Positions 25,121-37,189 of a stretch of DNA of 64,000 nt are shown here, one piece after another. Made by a program: the position numbers and the translations under genes. The stretch comes from Delphinapterus leucas (Eukaryota > Chordata > Mammalia > Artiodactyla > Monodontidae), in assembly GCF_002288925.2 (NCBI RefSeq), contig NW_022098001.1, forward strand, positions 10,311,582 through 10,375,581, written 5' to 3'. Position 1 is the stretch's first letter; every line of letters begins with the position of its first letter. Below the pieces are notes generated by a model, which saw nothing but the letters and a program-made list of their open reading frames with translations, was not told the DNA's origin and did no database searches.

Positions 25121-25132
25121 TAAAGACAGTGG

Positions 25133-25332
25133 TGGGCTTCCCTGGTGGCGCAGTGGTTGAGAGTCTGCCTGCCGATGCAGGGGACACGCGTTTGTGCCCC
25201 GGTCCAGGAAAATCCCACATGCCATGGAGCGGTTGGGCCCGTGAGCCATGGCCGCTGAGCCTGCGTGTCCGGAGCCTGTGCTCCACAACGGGAGAGGCCA
25301 CAACAGTGAGAGGCCCGCGTATCGCAAAAAAA
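25133..25332 (+). mobile_element. CHR-2 type SINE
   Basis: Consensus-like copy next to a CA repeat. The target duplication AAAGACAGTGG is at 25122..25132 and 25333..25343. Confidence 0.93.
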
Positions 25333-27506
25333 AAAGACAGTGGGGAGACTGCCCCTCCTTCAGTATGATTTATTATAGAATTATAAAAATTTAATCAACA
25401 ACAACAAAAAAAAGGAAGACAGTCCAGAAACAGATCCAGATAGATAAGAATACTTGAAATACCATAGAAGTGGCATTATAAATCAGTGGAAAAGAGAGAC
25501 CACTCAAATGGTACAGGGAGAACTGGTTAGCCATATTCCCACTTCACACTACACATGAAAACAAACACACAAATACACACACACACATATTCTAATAATT
25601 TAATTTCTAATCATTCATTATTAACTTTTATTTTCTCAGGAAGACTCCATTTATTTAAGTGCTCAAATTATTTGGTTATTATTTAAAGTATCTGGTAATT
25701 TAACACTAAATAAAGATCAACCTTTCTAAATCATACTTTTCAACATAAAGATAATATAAATATACACCATAACTATACTGTCCACATTGAAAACGTCAGC
25801 TCCTTCCTTAACATATATGTCTGTGAGCTCTCTAAATTTAGTAACCACCAACATACAAATTCCTATCATAATAATCAATCTAGAAAAGGTGATTTTCTTA
25901 ATTTTCTGCTTTTAATTTTAATGAAATTAAATGTCAATTTTAAAATGATCGTATACTTTAAAACAGAGTAGGCAACCTCTTTCTGTAAAAAGCCAGATAT
26001 ATTTTAGGCTTCAAAACCATATAGACTCTGACCCAGCTACTCAATTCTGTCACTGCCCATTGAAACATGAAAACAGCCATAGACAGGGATTGCACTTAAT
26101 CTGTAAATTGCCTTGTTTAGTATGGTCATTTTAACAATATTAATTCTTCCAAACCATGAGGACAGTGTATCTTGCCGTTTGTGTCATCTTTAATTTCTTT
26201 CATCAATGCCATATAGCTTTCAGAGTATAACTCTTTTACCTCCTTGGTTAGATTTATTCCTAGGTATTTTATTCCTTTTGACACGATTGTAAGTGGGTTT
26301 CTTTTCTTCATTTCTATGATAGTTCACTATTAGTCTACAGAAACAAACAGGTTTTTGTATATTAAATTTGTAACCTGCAACTTTACTGAATTCATTTATT
26401 AGTTCTAATAACCGTTTGGTGGACTCTTTAGAATTCTTTATCTATAATATCATGTCACCTGCAAGCAGTGACAGGTTTATTTCTTCCTTTCCAATTTTGA
26501 TTCCTTTTATTTCTTTTTCTTGTCTGATTGCTATGGCTTGAACTTCCAATACTATGTTGAATAAAAGTGATGAGAGTGGGCATCTTTGTCTTGTTCCTGA
26601 TCTTAGAGGAAATGACTTCAGCTTCCCACCACTGAGTATGGTGTTGGTCGTGGGTATGTCACATATGGCCTTTATTATGTTGAGGTACTCCCTCTATACC
26701 CATTTTGTCGAGCGCTTTTACCATTAAGGAATGTTGAATTTTGTAAAAAGTTTTTTCTGTATCTATTGAGATGATCATATGGTCTTTATTCTTCAATTTG
26801 TTAATGTGATGTGTCACACCGATGGACTTGTGGATATCACACCATCCTTGCATCCCTGAGATAAATCCAACTTGATCATGCTGTGTGATCCTTTTAATGT
26901 ATTGTTGAATTTGGCTGGGGATTTTGTTGGGGATTTTGCATCCACGTTCATCAGTGATACTGGGACAAAAGTTTTGTTGTGTGTGTCTTTCGGTGCAATC
27001 CCTATCAAAATACCACAGAACTAGAATAAATAATTCTAAAATTTGTATGGAAACACAAAAAACCTCGAATAGCCAAAACAGTCTTGAGAGGGAAGAACAA
27101 AGCTGGAGGTATCATACTCCCCGGTTTCGAACTATACTGCAAAGCTTCAGTAATCCAAACAGTATGGTGCTGGCACAGAAAACAGACACTTAGGTCAATG
27201 GAATAGAGAGCACAAAAATAAACCCACACTTATATGGTCAATTAATCTATGACACAGGAGGCAAGGCTATAAAATCGGGAAAAGCAGCCTCTTCATCAAC
27301 ATCAGTAATCATCAGGGAAATGTAAATCAAAACTACAATGACAGCACCTCATACCTGTCAAAATGACTATCATCAAAAAGACAAGAAGTAACAAGTGCTG
27401 GTGAGGATGTGGAGAAAAGGGAGTCCTTGTGAACTGTTGATGGGACTGTAAATTGGTGCAGTCACAATGTAAAACAGTATGGAGGTTCCTCAAAACATCA
27501 AAAACA

Positions 27507-27718
27507 GGGCTTCCCTGGTGGCGCAGTGGTTGAGAGTCCGCCTGCCGATGCAGGAGACACAGGTTTGTGCCCCGGTCCGGGAAGATCCCACATGCCGCCA
27601 AGCGGCTAGGGCCATGAGCCATGGCCGCTGAGCCTGCGCGTCCAGAGCCTGCGCTCTGCAACGGGAGAGGCCACAACAGTGAGAGGCCCGCGTACCACAA
27701 AAAAATAATAATAATAAA
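27507..27718 (+). mobile_element. CHR-2 type SINE nested in the inverted L1
   Basis: SINE head GGGCTTCCCTGGTGGCGCAG to GCCCGCGTACCAC, then an A tail with AAT repeats. The flanks resemble each other (ACATCAAAAAC and AAATCAAAAAT), consistent with an imperfect target duplication inside L1 sequence. Confidence 0.9.
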
Positions 27719-27904
27719 AAATCAAAAATAAAACTACCATATAATCTAGCAATTTCAATACTGAGTATTTGCCTGAAGGAAACAAAAAACACTAATTTGA
27801 AAAGATATATGCACCCCAATATTAACTGGAGCATTATTCACAATAGCCAAGATATGGAAGCAACCTAAATATCTATCGATAGATGAATGGATAAAGCAAA
27901 TGTG

Positions 27905-27950
27905 GTGTGTGTGTGTGTGTGTGTGTGTGTGTACACACACACACACACAC
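27905..27950. repeat. Compound (GT)n(AC)n microsatellite
   Basis: A run of GT repeats at 27905..27932 is followed directly by AC repeats at 27933..27950. The two halves are complementary and could fold back on each other. It lies in the 3' part of the L1. Confidence 0.9.
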
Positions 27951-28926
27951 AGTGGAATATTACTCAGCCATAAAAAAAAGAAATCTTGCCACTTGCAATC
28001 ACATAGATGGAAGTGTATGACACAAGTGAAATAAGTCAGACAAAGAAAACAAATCCCACATGATCTCACTTATATGTGGAATCTAAAAAACAAAACAAAG
28101 CCTAAAGAGATTCATAGATACTGAGAACAAATGGGTGGTTGCCAAAGGGGAGGAAGGTGAGGGGTCGGGCAAAATAGGTGAAGGGGATTAAGAGGTACAA
28201 ACCCTCAGTTATAAAATAAATAAGCCATGGGGATGTAAAATGCATCATAAAGAATATGGTCAGTGGTTCTGTAATAACTTTGTATGGGGACAGATCAACA
28301 CTAAACTTATAGTGATGATCATTTCCTAATGTATACAATTATCAAATCACTGTGTAGTACACCTAGAACTAACATAATGTTGTATGTCAACTATATTTCG
28401 ATAAAAAATAAATAAAATAAAATAAAACAGCCACAGACAATACTTAGCTGTGTTTCAAAATACCCTTACTTATAAAAACAGGCAGTAGGCCCATGGGCCA
28501 TAGTTTCATGACTCCCACTTTAAAACATTTGCCTCAATAAAAACGTACAGGATAAACAATTATTCAACCTGAAATTGCTCTGTAACCCAGTGTTTTCATT
28601 GTTTTATAAGGCAAAAAACATCAATACCACAAATATATCTAAATTACGAGGGAATCTTATAAAATAGCCCAGGGGGAAAAGCATAAAATTTTTGCTTGGC
28701 TATAGTACTGCCAAGAAGACAAGACATTTCTACTGTTACCCCTTTAACTAATTTCTAATGAAACAATAAAGCTTTAATAAGAGAAAGGAAAGTAATTTTC
28801 AGTAAGAAAATAGGCTGAAGAAGATTCGACAGACCCAAGGAAAAGAAAAATATAACATTTCCGAAATAATATATATATCAAAACAGCACATTCTAAACAT
28901 ATGCAAAAGTAAAAGTTAAAATGTGG

Positions 28927-29127
28927 GGCTTCCCTGGTGGCGCAGTGGTTGGGAGTCCGCCTGCTGATTCAAGGGACACAGGTTCGTGCCCCGGTCCGGG
29001 AAGATCCCACATGCCGCGGAGCGGCTGGGCCCGTGAGCCATGGCCGCTGAGCCTGCGCGTCCGGAGCCTGTGCTCCGCAACGGGAGAGGCCACAACAGTG
29101 AGAGGCCCGCGTACCGCAAAAAAAAAA
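28927..29127 (+). mobile_element. CHR-2 type SINE
   Basis: Near-consensus copy. The flanking AAAATGTGG (28918..28926) and AAAATTTGG (29128..29136) are a likely short target duplication with one mismatch. Confidence 0.92.
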
Positions 29128-29136
29128 AAAATTTGG

Positions 29137-31480
29137 CCAACATGATAAAGAAAATAAGATCTAAAACTAATTTGGGGAAAAAGATACATAAGTGTGGGGA
29201 AAAAGCTAGAAACATCTTCTAATCATATATAAATCCAAAAACAGAGAAACCCAGGACCATTCAGTACATAAGAAGAAAAGAATACATTTCAAGGTAAATT
29301 TTCAGTAAAACACAGTAGAATTTTCTCAATAGTACTATGAATACATCTCAATAATACTAATGAAGCCAGCTGAGATTTTAAATAATTGAAGTAAAGGTTA
29401 AAAGAATTAAATTATACACTAGAACAATAGTAAGAATTTTAAAATTTAATAATAGCTAAGTATTCAGATTATAATGATTCATTTCACTTTAGCTATGAAG
29501 GGGACTTTGGCTGTAGAGCTATAGTATGAGTGTGCTGTTTTAAAAAAAAAAAAAGGAAAAAAACCTTAAGAGCCATGATGCTTACTGTATCTCTGTTTAA
29601 ATAAGAAACACTTGTTTATTTTGTAGTTGAAATCCCCTAACATCTATTCTATACTTGAGTATCCATTCATATTCACAGATACTTTAAACAATCTTAAGGA
29701 AAGATCTAAATACTTTAACTGTTTTAAGACAACAATATATTCTTATCTATTAAGAAATTAAAATTTATATATAAACTTATTTTTCAGAAAACATACTCTT
29801 TAACAGTTTAAAGTTTGTCTCATTCAAAAATAAGAAAAGAATAATAATATTTTGTTTCTTAAAGGTATATCCAATCTCTTACTGGCTTTTCTTTGATGCA
29901 CTGGAAAATCCTCTGTTAATCTGAACTACTTAATAGGACCCTAAATAACATTTTCCCCCTTTTTCTTGGCATTGCATTTGCACTGTAAATATTAGAAACA
30001 TTTTACTTATAGTCAACAACGATAATTCCTATCTTCCTTATAAAACAAATGCAATTCAGAGGTAAATAATGGTTCTACTAAATAAGATAACTAAAGCTGA
30101 GAATGAGCTCTAACTTGGAGGGAAGTTTATATTTAGACAAGTTGAGGCAAACAGTAAAACATGCCTGAGCTAAACAGTGCAACAATGTTGGAGGTGCGAG
30201 CCTAGCCTTCGGGAATAGTTCAACAACTAAGGAGTGCTGATCATCATCAGTACCTCTGTGTATGCAGATGTACAAAATAACGATCAACACCAAACAAGAT
30301 TCACTCCTTAAAATTAATCTACTTTTGGACAATGTGGGCAAATTTAATTCTTCACCAATAAGATGGCAAATATGACTATTATAGTATTTACAATCATCTT
30401 AAACTGGAAAACCAAAAATTAAGATTTACTAGGACTACTAACAGATGACTACAGAACTTTGAAAGAATAGTTCAATTAGAGTGGTAAGGGAAGAAGCCAT
30501 ATTACAGTGAGTTAATGAATAAGTGGATGTTGAGTAACATGAGACAGGAAAAGACTCCATTAGGTCTAGACATGAAAAAAAAGAGCCTGGAAATAATAAA
30601 GTAGAACGAAGGTGGTAAAGGGTCAAAAGAACGAAAGCACCTGCTATATTCAGGATACTCTGCACAGTGCACAGGGGATAAAAGTTGTTAACAGTGGGAA
30701 AAGAAAGAGTCCTTGACTTCAGAATATTTATTATTTATAAAGGAGTATTTTTAAAAGCAAACAAGACGTAAGCTGTAAAATAATATTGAGAGTAATTAAT
30801 TATTACAGGTATAGTAATGCAAGAGCTTTATATTCATTGTTCATAAATGTCACAAACATCCTATAAGATATTTTTATTCTCATTTAACAAATAAGAAAAA
30901 TAAAGTTCAAAATTTTTTGACAAATAATATTAGAGAGTTTGTTAGCAAAGTGTTTAAAGAGTTCATAGAAGAAGCAATTACTTTAAGCTATTTATATTGC
31001 TCTTACTAAGATCTTTTCATCTTCTAACTGCTGGCCATCTTTCTCTCATTCCAAGTCTTGCTATTATTCTCTTTTGAAAACAAAGTAGACACAGCTGCTA
31101 TTAGAAAACCCCAACCATAAGCAGATAAGCAGAAATAACCCCAAAGGTTAAATCCAGAAGTCAGAGTTTTTAAGCAAAGAAAGTAGCAAAGACTTTTTCA
31201 AACAAACAAAAGCTGAAAGAGTCTATAGATATGAAATGCACTACAAAAACTATTTTTAGAAGTTCTTTAAGCTGAAGTAAAATGCTGCTAGATTAAAATC
31301 TTTGATCTGCATACAGGAATGAAGAGTCCGGAAATAACTATGTGGGTAAACAGACACTTTTTGTTTTTTAATTTCTTAAAAATCAATTAACTGTTCAAAG
31401 CAATCATAACTATGATGATGATGAAGACAATGATGATGATGATGTAGTCCTGGGGTCCGTAACATATATATGAGTTATAA
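29137..31480. other. Intron 3 sequence
   Basis: Mostly plain AT-rich sequence. A short MIR-like relic (CATCCTATAAGATATTTTTA then CATTTAACAAATAAGAAAAA) is at about 30815..30905. An ATG trinucleotide repeat is at 31411..31443. Confidence 0.45.
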
Positions 31481-31935
31481 CAACACTGGCACAAATGATG
31501 ACAGGGTATAAAGAGAATCATATTGTTGTAAGCATACTAAAGGAGAATACTTACATTATCCATTAAGTAGTATATTATTATTCGAAAGTAGACAATGATA
31601 AGTTAAGCATGCATACTGTCAACCCTAGAACAACCACAAAATAAGAAAATGAAGAGTTATAGCAAAAGGCCAATAATGAAAATAAAATGGAATGCTAAAA
31701 TATACTCAACTAATCAAAAAAAAGGCAGGAAAAAAGAAAAAAGGAAGAAAAATTAAATGGGACAAATAGTAAACAAACAAAAAATTAGACTTAAACCTGA
31801 ACATACAGAAAATTTCATAAAATGTGAATAATCTAAAACACTACAATTAATAGGCAGAAATTGTTATTCAGACTAGTAAAACCCAATTATAACCTGACTA
31901 TAGAAAACTAAGATCAGATATAGGCTCGGTACAGT
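31480..31935 (+). mobile_element. Ancient L1 fragment
   Basis: Resembles old mammalian L1 (L1M) sequence: GTCAACCCTAGAACAACCAC followed by A-rich coding-like sequence. Boundaries and orientation are tentative. Confidence 0.4.
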
Positions 31936-32049
31936 TTCTAAAGATAAGATACCTGAAGTTTCAAAAAGAAAATCAAGGCAAAAATGAACCAATTCAAGAA
32001 AAAAGAAAATTAGCAGCACCTAATAATCAAAACAAAAATCAGAGAACCA

Positions 32050-33440
32050 TTGCATTTTATGGATTAAAAGGGAACCTATAGACCTTGTGAACCAAACAGA
32101 AATAAAAAACTAGAAGCTGCAGTCTGTGTTCATTATCTTTACTTCCAGATAACACATTGAGATGGATTAATGCTAACAGGGGGAAAAAGAGCTTGCAACT
32201 ACCAGCAAGTTGCAAAGTCTCAAACCAGCTTTTTTCTTCCCCCCAGCATTCAGACATATTAATTATAGTGTCCACAGCATTGAACACTATAATTAAGGTT
32301 GTACTGGCACTTCTATTACAGCCCCATATTTTCATTCATTCATAACATTCTTAGAAAGTCCTTCATGAAACTAAAAGCCTTCCTTTCTTATCTCAATCCC
32401 AATTTTTCTTCTTCCTAAATTAGAAGACCTGTGAGAGAATAAAAATACCTCTTACAGCTGAAAAAAGAAAATAAAAGTCTTCCCAAGGATAAAACAAATA
32501 TAACAGAACCCCCCAAAAACATTGAGAATGGCAAACAAGAATTAAAACCTCCTTAATGTTAAAAAAAATTGTTAAACCAAAAAATCCACCTTATGCCGTT
32601 TGGTTTTCATGTGGCACAAATTTCAAGCTTATACATGACATAATAAAAGATTCTACAGTTTAAATATATATATTTTAAGAACTCGATCTTTATAACACAT
32701 AGCTATTTTCTGAAACAGCTTAACTAAAAAGAGTGTTCTTTCTACTACCTCTGATTAGGAGGTTTTAGACAAAGGTAGAAGTTCAAGAAACCATGATTTC
32801 TTCTGTTCCTGAATTTTTAAGGCATAGAATACAGTTTGAAACACATTTATGTTCATCTTGATTCATCCACAAGTTATCTGTGGATGTTCCTGGTTTTCGG
32901 TTTTTTATTTCCTTTTCAATAATGTTTTTAAATTACTCAAGTTATTTCAGCTCAAAAACAAACCTAACTCTAAAGCAAAGTATTTTACCATCTGATGGTT
33001 CTAAGACTACAAGACAACATTTCTATGCTAAAATTAAAATCATAAGCTACTCATGATATAACATTTTTTCCTTAAAACATTCAAGAGAGGAGAAAGGTTT
33101 TGTCCTCCCATTAACCACTATATTCTCAGTATTTAGTACAGTACTATGGCACTCGATAATGATTTGCTGAATGAACTTTTCAACGCTTCCTTCAAATAAA
33201 GGAAAATATACTAAAATGATAATTTTAGTTATCACCCAGCCAATGACTTAGTTCCATCTAGGCCCCATCACTTTTCTCCTAGAATATGGCAAAATGAGCT
33301 TAACTAATTATCTGAAATCACCTCCTCCAATCTATTCCTCAACTTTGAAAAGCCTGTCAACTTCCTAAATTACAAATTCAGTCAAGTTGCTTGCTAGCTT
33401 AAAATAATTCAGTGGCTTCCTACTCTCAACTCTCCACACA
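32050..33440. other. Intron 3 sequence
   Basis: Plain intronic sequence. A short L2/MIR-like relic is at about 33118..33180 (CAGTATTTAGTACAGTACTA ... TTTGCTGAATGAAC). No gene seen. The stretch at 32157..32345, open on both strands, looks like chance. Confidence 0.4.
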
Positions 33441-33444
33441 AGGG

Positions 33445-33913
33445 TCCTCAAAGTTTCTGATTTCAGGACATTTCACCCTCTTAAAAATTACTGAGAGCAC
33501 CAATGACCTTTTGTATAAATGGGTTACATCTACCCATATTTACCATAGGAGAAATAAAAAAGGAGAAAAAAGTTTAAATATATGCTTTTAAAAATAAGAA
33601 ATCCATCACATTAACATAATTATAAACAAATTATAAAACTTCAAGTTTTTGCTTTTTATGAAAAATAGCTATATTTTCCAAAACAAAAAGAAAACTGGTA
33701 AAAATAATGGAATTATTTTATTTTACATTTTAAAAAATCTGGCCTAATAGAAAACAGTTGGATTCTCATATTTACTTCTGCCTTCAATCTACCACAGTGT
33801 CATACATCAGGTAGCCTGTGGAAAATCCCACTCTACATTCATAAGAGAATAATGATGAAAAAAGTAAATCATGACCTAGCGGTCTTCAGATCACACTTTG
33901 AGAACCACTGGAG
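33445..33913 (-). repeat. Old hAT-Charlie-like DNA transposon
   Basis: The right end reads TCACACTTTGAGAACCACTG, the reverse of the CAGTGGTTCTCAAAGTG end common in Charlie-type elements. Internal landmarks GAAAAATAGCTATATTTTCC and GGATTCTCATATTTACTTCT fit one such element. Orientation is nominal. Confidence 0.6.
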
Positions 33914-34009
33914 TACAGTAAACTTCAAACCCTCTTATGAATTGCACAAAAGTTTATGATCTGAGAGACTCAGATTTGAGTCTCACTACCCACAGTGTAG
34001 CACAGAGAG

Positions 34010-35640
34010 ACAACAAGATAAATATGAAAGATTAGGGATACGAAGGACAGACTGAGAAGTTGTAACGTGTGTAAAACAAGTTTCAGAAGGCAAAAATAGA
34101 AAGAATAAGACAGAATTAATATTCAAAGAGATAAAGATTTTTCAGAAGTTACAAAAAGATAAATCCATAGATATAGGAAACACAATAAATCTTAAAAAAG
34201 ATAACAAAAAAGAAATTCACTCCTAGAGTCATGATCATGAAATAGAAGAACAGCAAAGACATCTGAAAAAGAAGATCTTAACTACAACTAAGGAAAAAAA
34301 AAGACACGTTTTACAATAAAATGGTAACACCACTAATATATAAAAATCTCAACAGCAAAAACAGAACCAATTCAATAGTGGAGTTAATATTTTCAAAGCA
34401 CTGAGAGAAAATATCCACCAACCTGATGCAACCAAATAAACTACCAATGAGAGAGACTACAATAAAGATTTTTTTAGACAATGAAAATTGAATGTTTACC
34501 ACTAAGAGAATCTCTTTTGTAATATTTTTTAGAGTACTTCATAAAGGTGGAAATTAAACCCAGAAAGAAGTGAGATGCTAAAAACAGCAAACCAAGAAAA
34601 ATGATAAACAGGCAAATAAGATCAAAGAAGTATTCATTACACAAAGAATAATAACAACAGCAATTAATTTGGGAGGTATAAAACTAAAATGAAACTAAAA
34701 TTCTAGATAATAACAGCATATAAGATGGAAAGAAGATAATAAGTTAAAGCCTTCTGAGATCCTCAAAACTGATTAATAAGAAGGAGTAAAATTAGTATAA
34801 CAACAATTTAAAGTTTAGGTATACATAGTAAAAATTTCACAGTAATCACTACTAAAAGGACAAAAATAAAAGTATAACTTTAAAACCAATGGAATACACA
34901 AAACTGAATCTAAAAAGCACAATCAATCCAAATAATATAGAAAAAAGGAAAGTTGCATTAAAAAGGAGAGAAATATAGAAAACATAAAATAAGACAGTGA
35001 AAGAAATCCAACTATTTAAAAGCAATGGAAAAATATCAGAGTGAAAAGAAAACAAATGTGTCAATCTAAACATGTTCATTTATGTTGAAAGTAAAAAAAG
35101 AAAGCCAGATGTAAAAAACAAATGGGGAAAATCATAAATAAATCCCCAAAAAAGAGCTAATACTAAAAGGTGAAAAAAATTAAGAAAATCACCAAAACCC
35201 TAATGAGAAAACAATAAGGGACACAAAACACCTCACAGAAAAGGGAAATAACTAAAATACACAGGCAAAGTTCAACGTCCATAGTCATCAGACAAATAAA
35301 AATTAAAACAACAAACCAACACTGTTCACATCATCAAATCTCAAAAATGCTTTTTTCCTTTAATATGATACACATTGTCCATTAAGGTTTGGTAAAATGT
35401 ACACTTCCAATCAGCTGATGGAAGAGCTAACTAATAAAACCCTCTGTAAAGCAACTTGGCAATATTTGTTCCAAAAACAAGCTTTTAAATAATATCCTTT
35501 GACTCAGGAATTCTACTTCTGGAGATTTACCCTAAAGACAAAATCCTGAAAATTGAAAAAGCACTGTGCGCCAAACAGTTACTACAATCAAATTTCTACT
35601 ACTAAAAAATTCATATTTCTAATACTGAAAAATTATATAC
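34010..35640 (+). mobile_element. Ancient L1 fragments
   Basis: Low-identity L1M-like sequence in plus orientation, from ORF1-like (AAAGCACTGAGAGAAAATATC) to the end of ORF2 and 3' UTR (AGGAATTCTACTTCTGGAG). No reading frame survives. Confidence 0.5.
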
Positions 35641-35644
35641 CCTG

Positions 35645-35905
35645 AGATAGTCATTCCTCAATATCCATGGGGCATTGGTTCTAGGACCCCTGTGGATAAC
35701 AAACTACGTAGATATTCAAGTCCCTTATATAAAATGGTGTAGTATTTGCATATGACCTACTCACACATCCTCCCATACACTTTAAATCATCTAGATTATT
35801 TATCATACCTAATACAATGTAAATGCTATGTAAACAAAGTTGCTGGTGCAGGGCAAATTCAAGACTTGCTTTTTGGAACTTTCTGGAATTTTTTTCCTGA
35901 GAAAT
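35645..35905 (+). repeat. Tigger-like (Tc1/mariner superfamily) relic
   Basis: Typical landmarks in order: CCTCAATATCCATGGGGCAT, TTCTAGGACCCCTGTGGAT, CAAGTCCCTTATATAAAATG, ACTTTAAATCATCTAGATTA, AATGTAAATGCTATGTAAA. Only one end is present. Confidence 0.75.
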
Positions 35906-37180
35906 GCAATAGAACACTGAAAGTATTTGTATTTAATTTCTGATTACCTTAATTGAATTTTTTTGGTAGATTTGCCTCTATCAACAAATTTGTTTATGTG
36001 AATATTAAACTTATTCGAAGTTCTCTAGAGAGTATGGGAAAGCCAGAGGCAACACATAAATTTTGTGCAATTCATCCAAGTGGATAACTATATAAATAAT
36101 GAAGAATTGAATTTTTCTATGGATTTTTATAAGGACAAAAGACATTTTTAAAAATTGCTTATACTAAGCTTGAAGTAAAGGATATTCTAGTTTACCAATA
36201 TATTAATGGAAATTGAGCATCTAGACTTCATTGATAAGATAATGAAAATGGTGCTCAGGAAAATCATTCTCATCTATTACCCATGTCCATGAATGAACTG
36301 CTTACTATATTTATATAGATGCTATAGCAATCAAGACAGTGTGAGTCTGAGGAACTACAAATGATTCAGGGTAGCTGAAATATGAGAGAAAAGCAAGTGA
36401 TTCCAGAGGTCAGGCTGAAAAAATTGAGAAGAACTATGAAAGCAAAAGGACGGTAGCCATTAAGAAATTTTAAGCACGGTAGTACCAATCCAGTTTACAT
36501 TTTAGAAATATCATGCCCAGAGGCAGTGTAAAAAAAAAGGTTTGGAGAGAAGTACCAATGAAGACTGAAAAGAAATATTGAAGAGATAATGTAACAGTAG
36601 AATCCAGAGTTGGATGAAAGTTAAGCATGTTGTCAGGGTTTCTAGTTTGGATTAAAGGTAAAAAGTGGAATTTTTCACTGAAATAGGAAATATATAAGGA
36701 GGAACAGATTTGAGGTTTAAGATAAATTCAGTTTGGAACATTCTATGAGACATATAAGTGAAGGTCCATTTTGCTCTTGGTGTTGGAGCTCAGGGGCAAA
36801 AAAAAGAGACTGGACCCTAAAATAGCATTTTATGAATAAATAGCATATAGTGATAACTAAATCCACTAGGAATAAAATTACCCAAGGAGAGACAAGGACT
36901 AAAGTAATGAAAGCCTGGGAAACTCCAAATAAAAATCTGGCAAAAAAAAAAAAAAATCTGGGATGGGTAGCAGAAATGAAGTCACAAGAGGAGCCAGAGA
37001 AAGGGTGCCAGAGAGACAGGAAAAGAACCATCACATGTAACTGAGTGAGGATTGAAAAAGATAAATGAAAAGTGTCCACTGGATTTTGCAAAAATGATGT
37101 TCCTAATGACCTCTGCCAAAGTGTTTACAATGGCATCATGGAGCCAGATTCAGTGAAGAGGTATAAATATTAACTTGTAA
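35906..37180. other. Intron 3 sequence, no clear element
   Basis: Moderately AT-rich sequence. The part at 36390..37050 may be an old repeat but I cannot name it. No gene seen. Confidence 0.35.
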
Positions 37181-37189
37181 ATTTAAAAG

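Larger units (their letters stand above)
26086..28424 (+). mobile_element. 5'-inverted (twin-primed) L1
   Basis: The left part, 26086 to about 26988, is L1 ORF2 in reverse orientation. It contains the FADD-region relic as TGTCACCTGCAAGCAG and the frame [19 protein letters not shown] on the minus strand. From about 26989 the sequence continues in plus orientation exactly where the inverted part stops, through ORF2 and the 3' UTR to an AATAAAATAAAATAAAA tail. The target duplication AAAACAGCCATAGACA / AAAACAGCCACAGACA is at 26070..26085 and 28425..28440. A CHR-2 SINE is nested at 27507..27718, and a TG/CA repeat has expanded at 27905..27950. All frames are broken. Confidence 0.9.
25965..28520 (+). 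repeat. hAT-like DNA-transposon relic split by an L1
   Basis: The left piece (25965..26085: TCTGTAAAAAGCCAGATAT, TTTTAGGCTTCAAAACC) and right piece (28425..28520: CAGCCACAGACAATACTTAG, AACAGGCAGTAGGCCCATGG) join into one copy of the same repeat seen at 6925 and 57566. The L1 at 26086..28424 sits between them. Confidence 0.65.
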
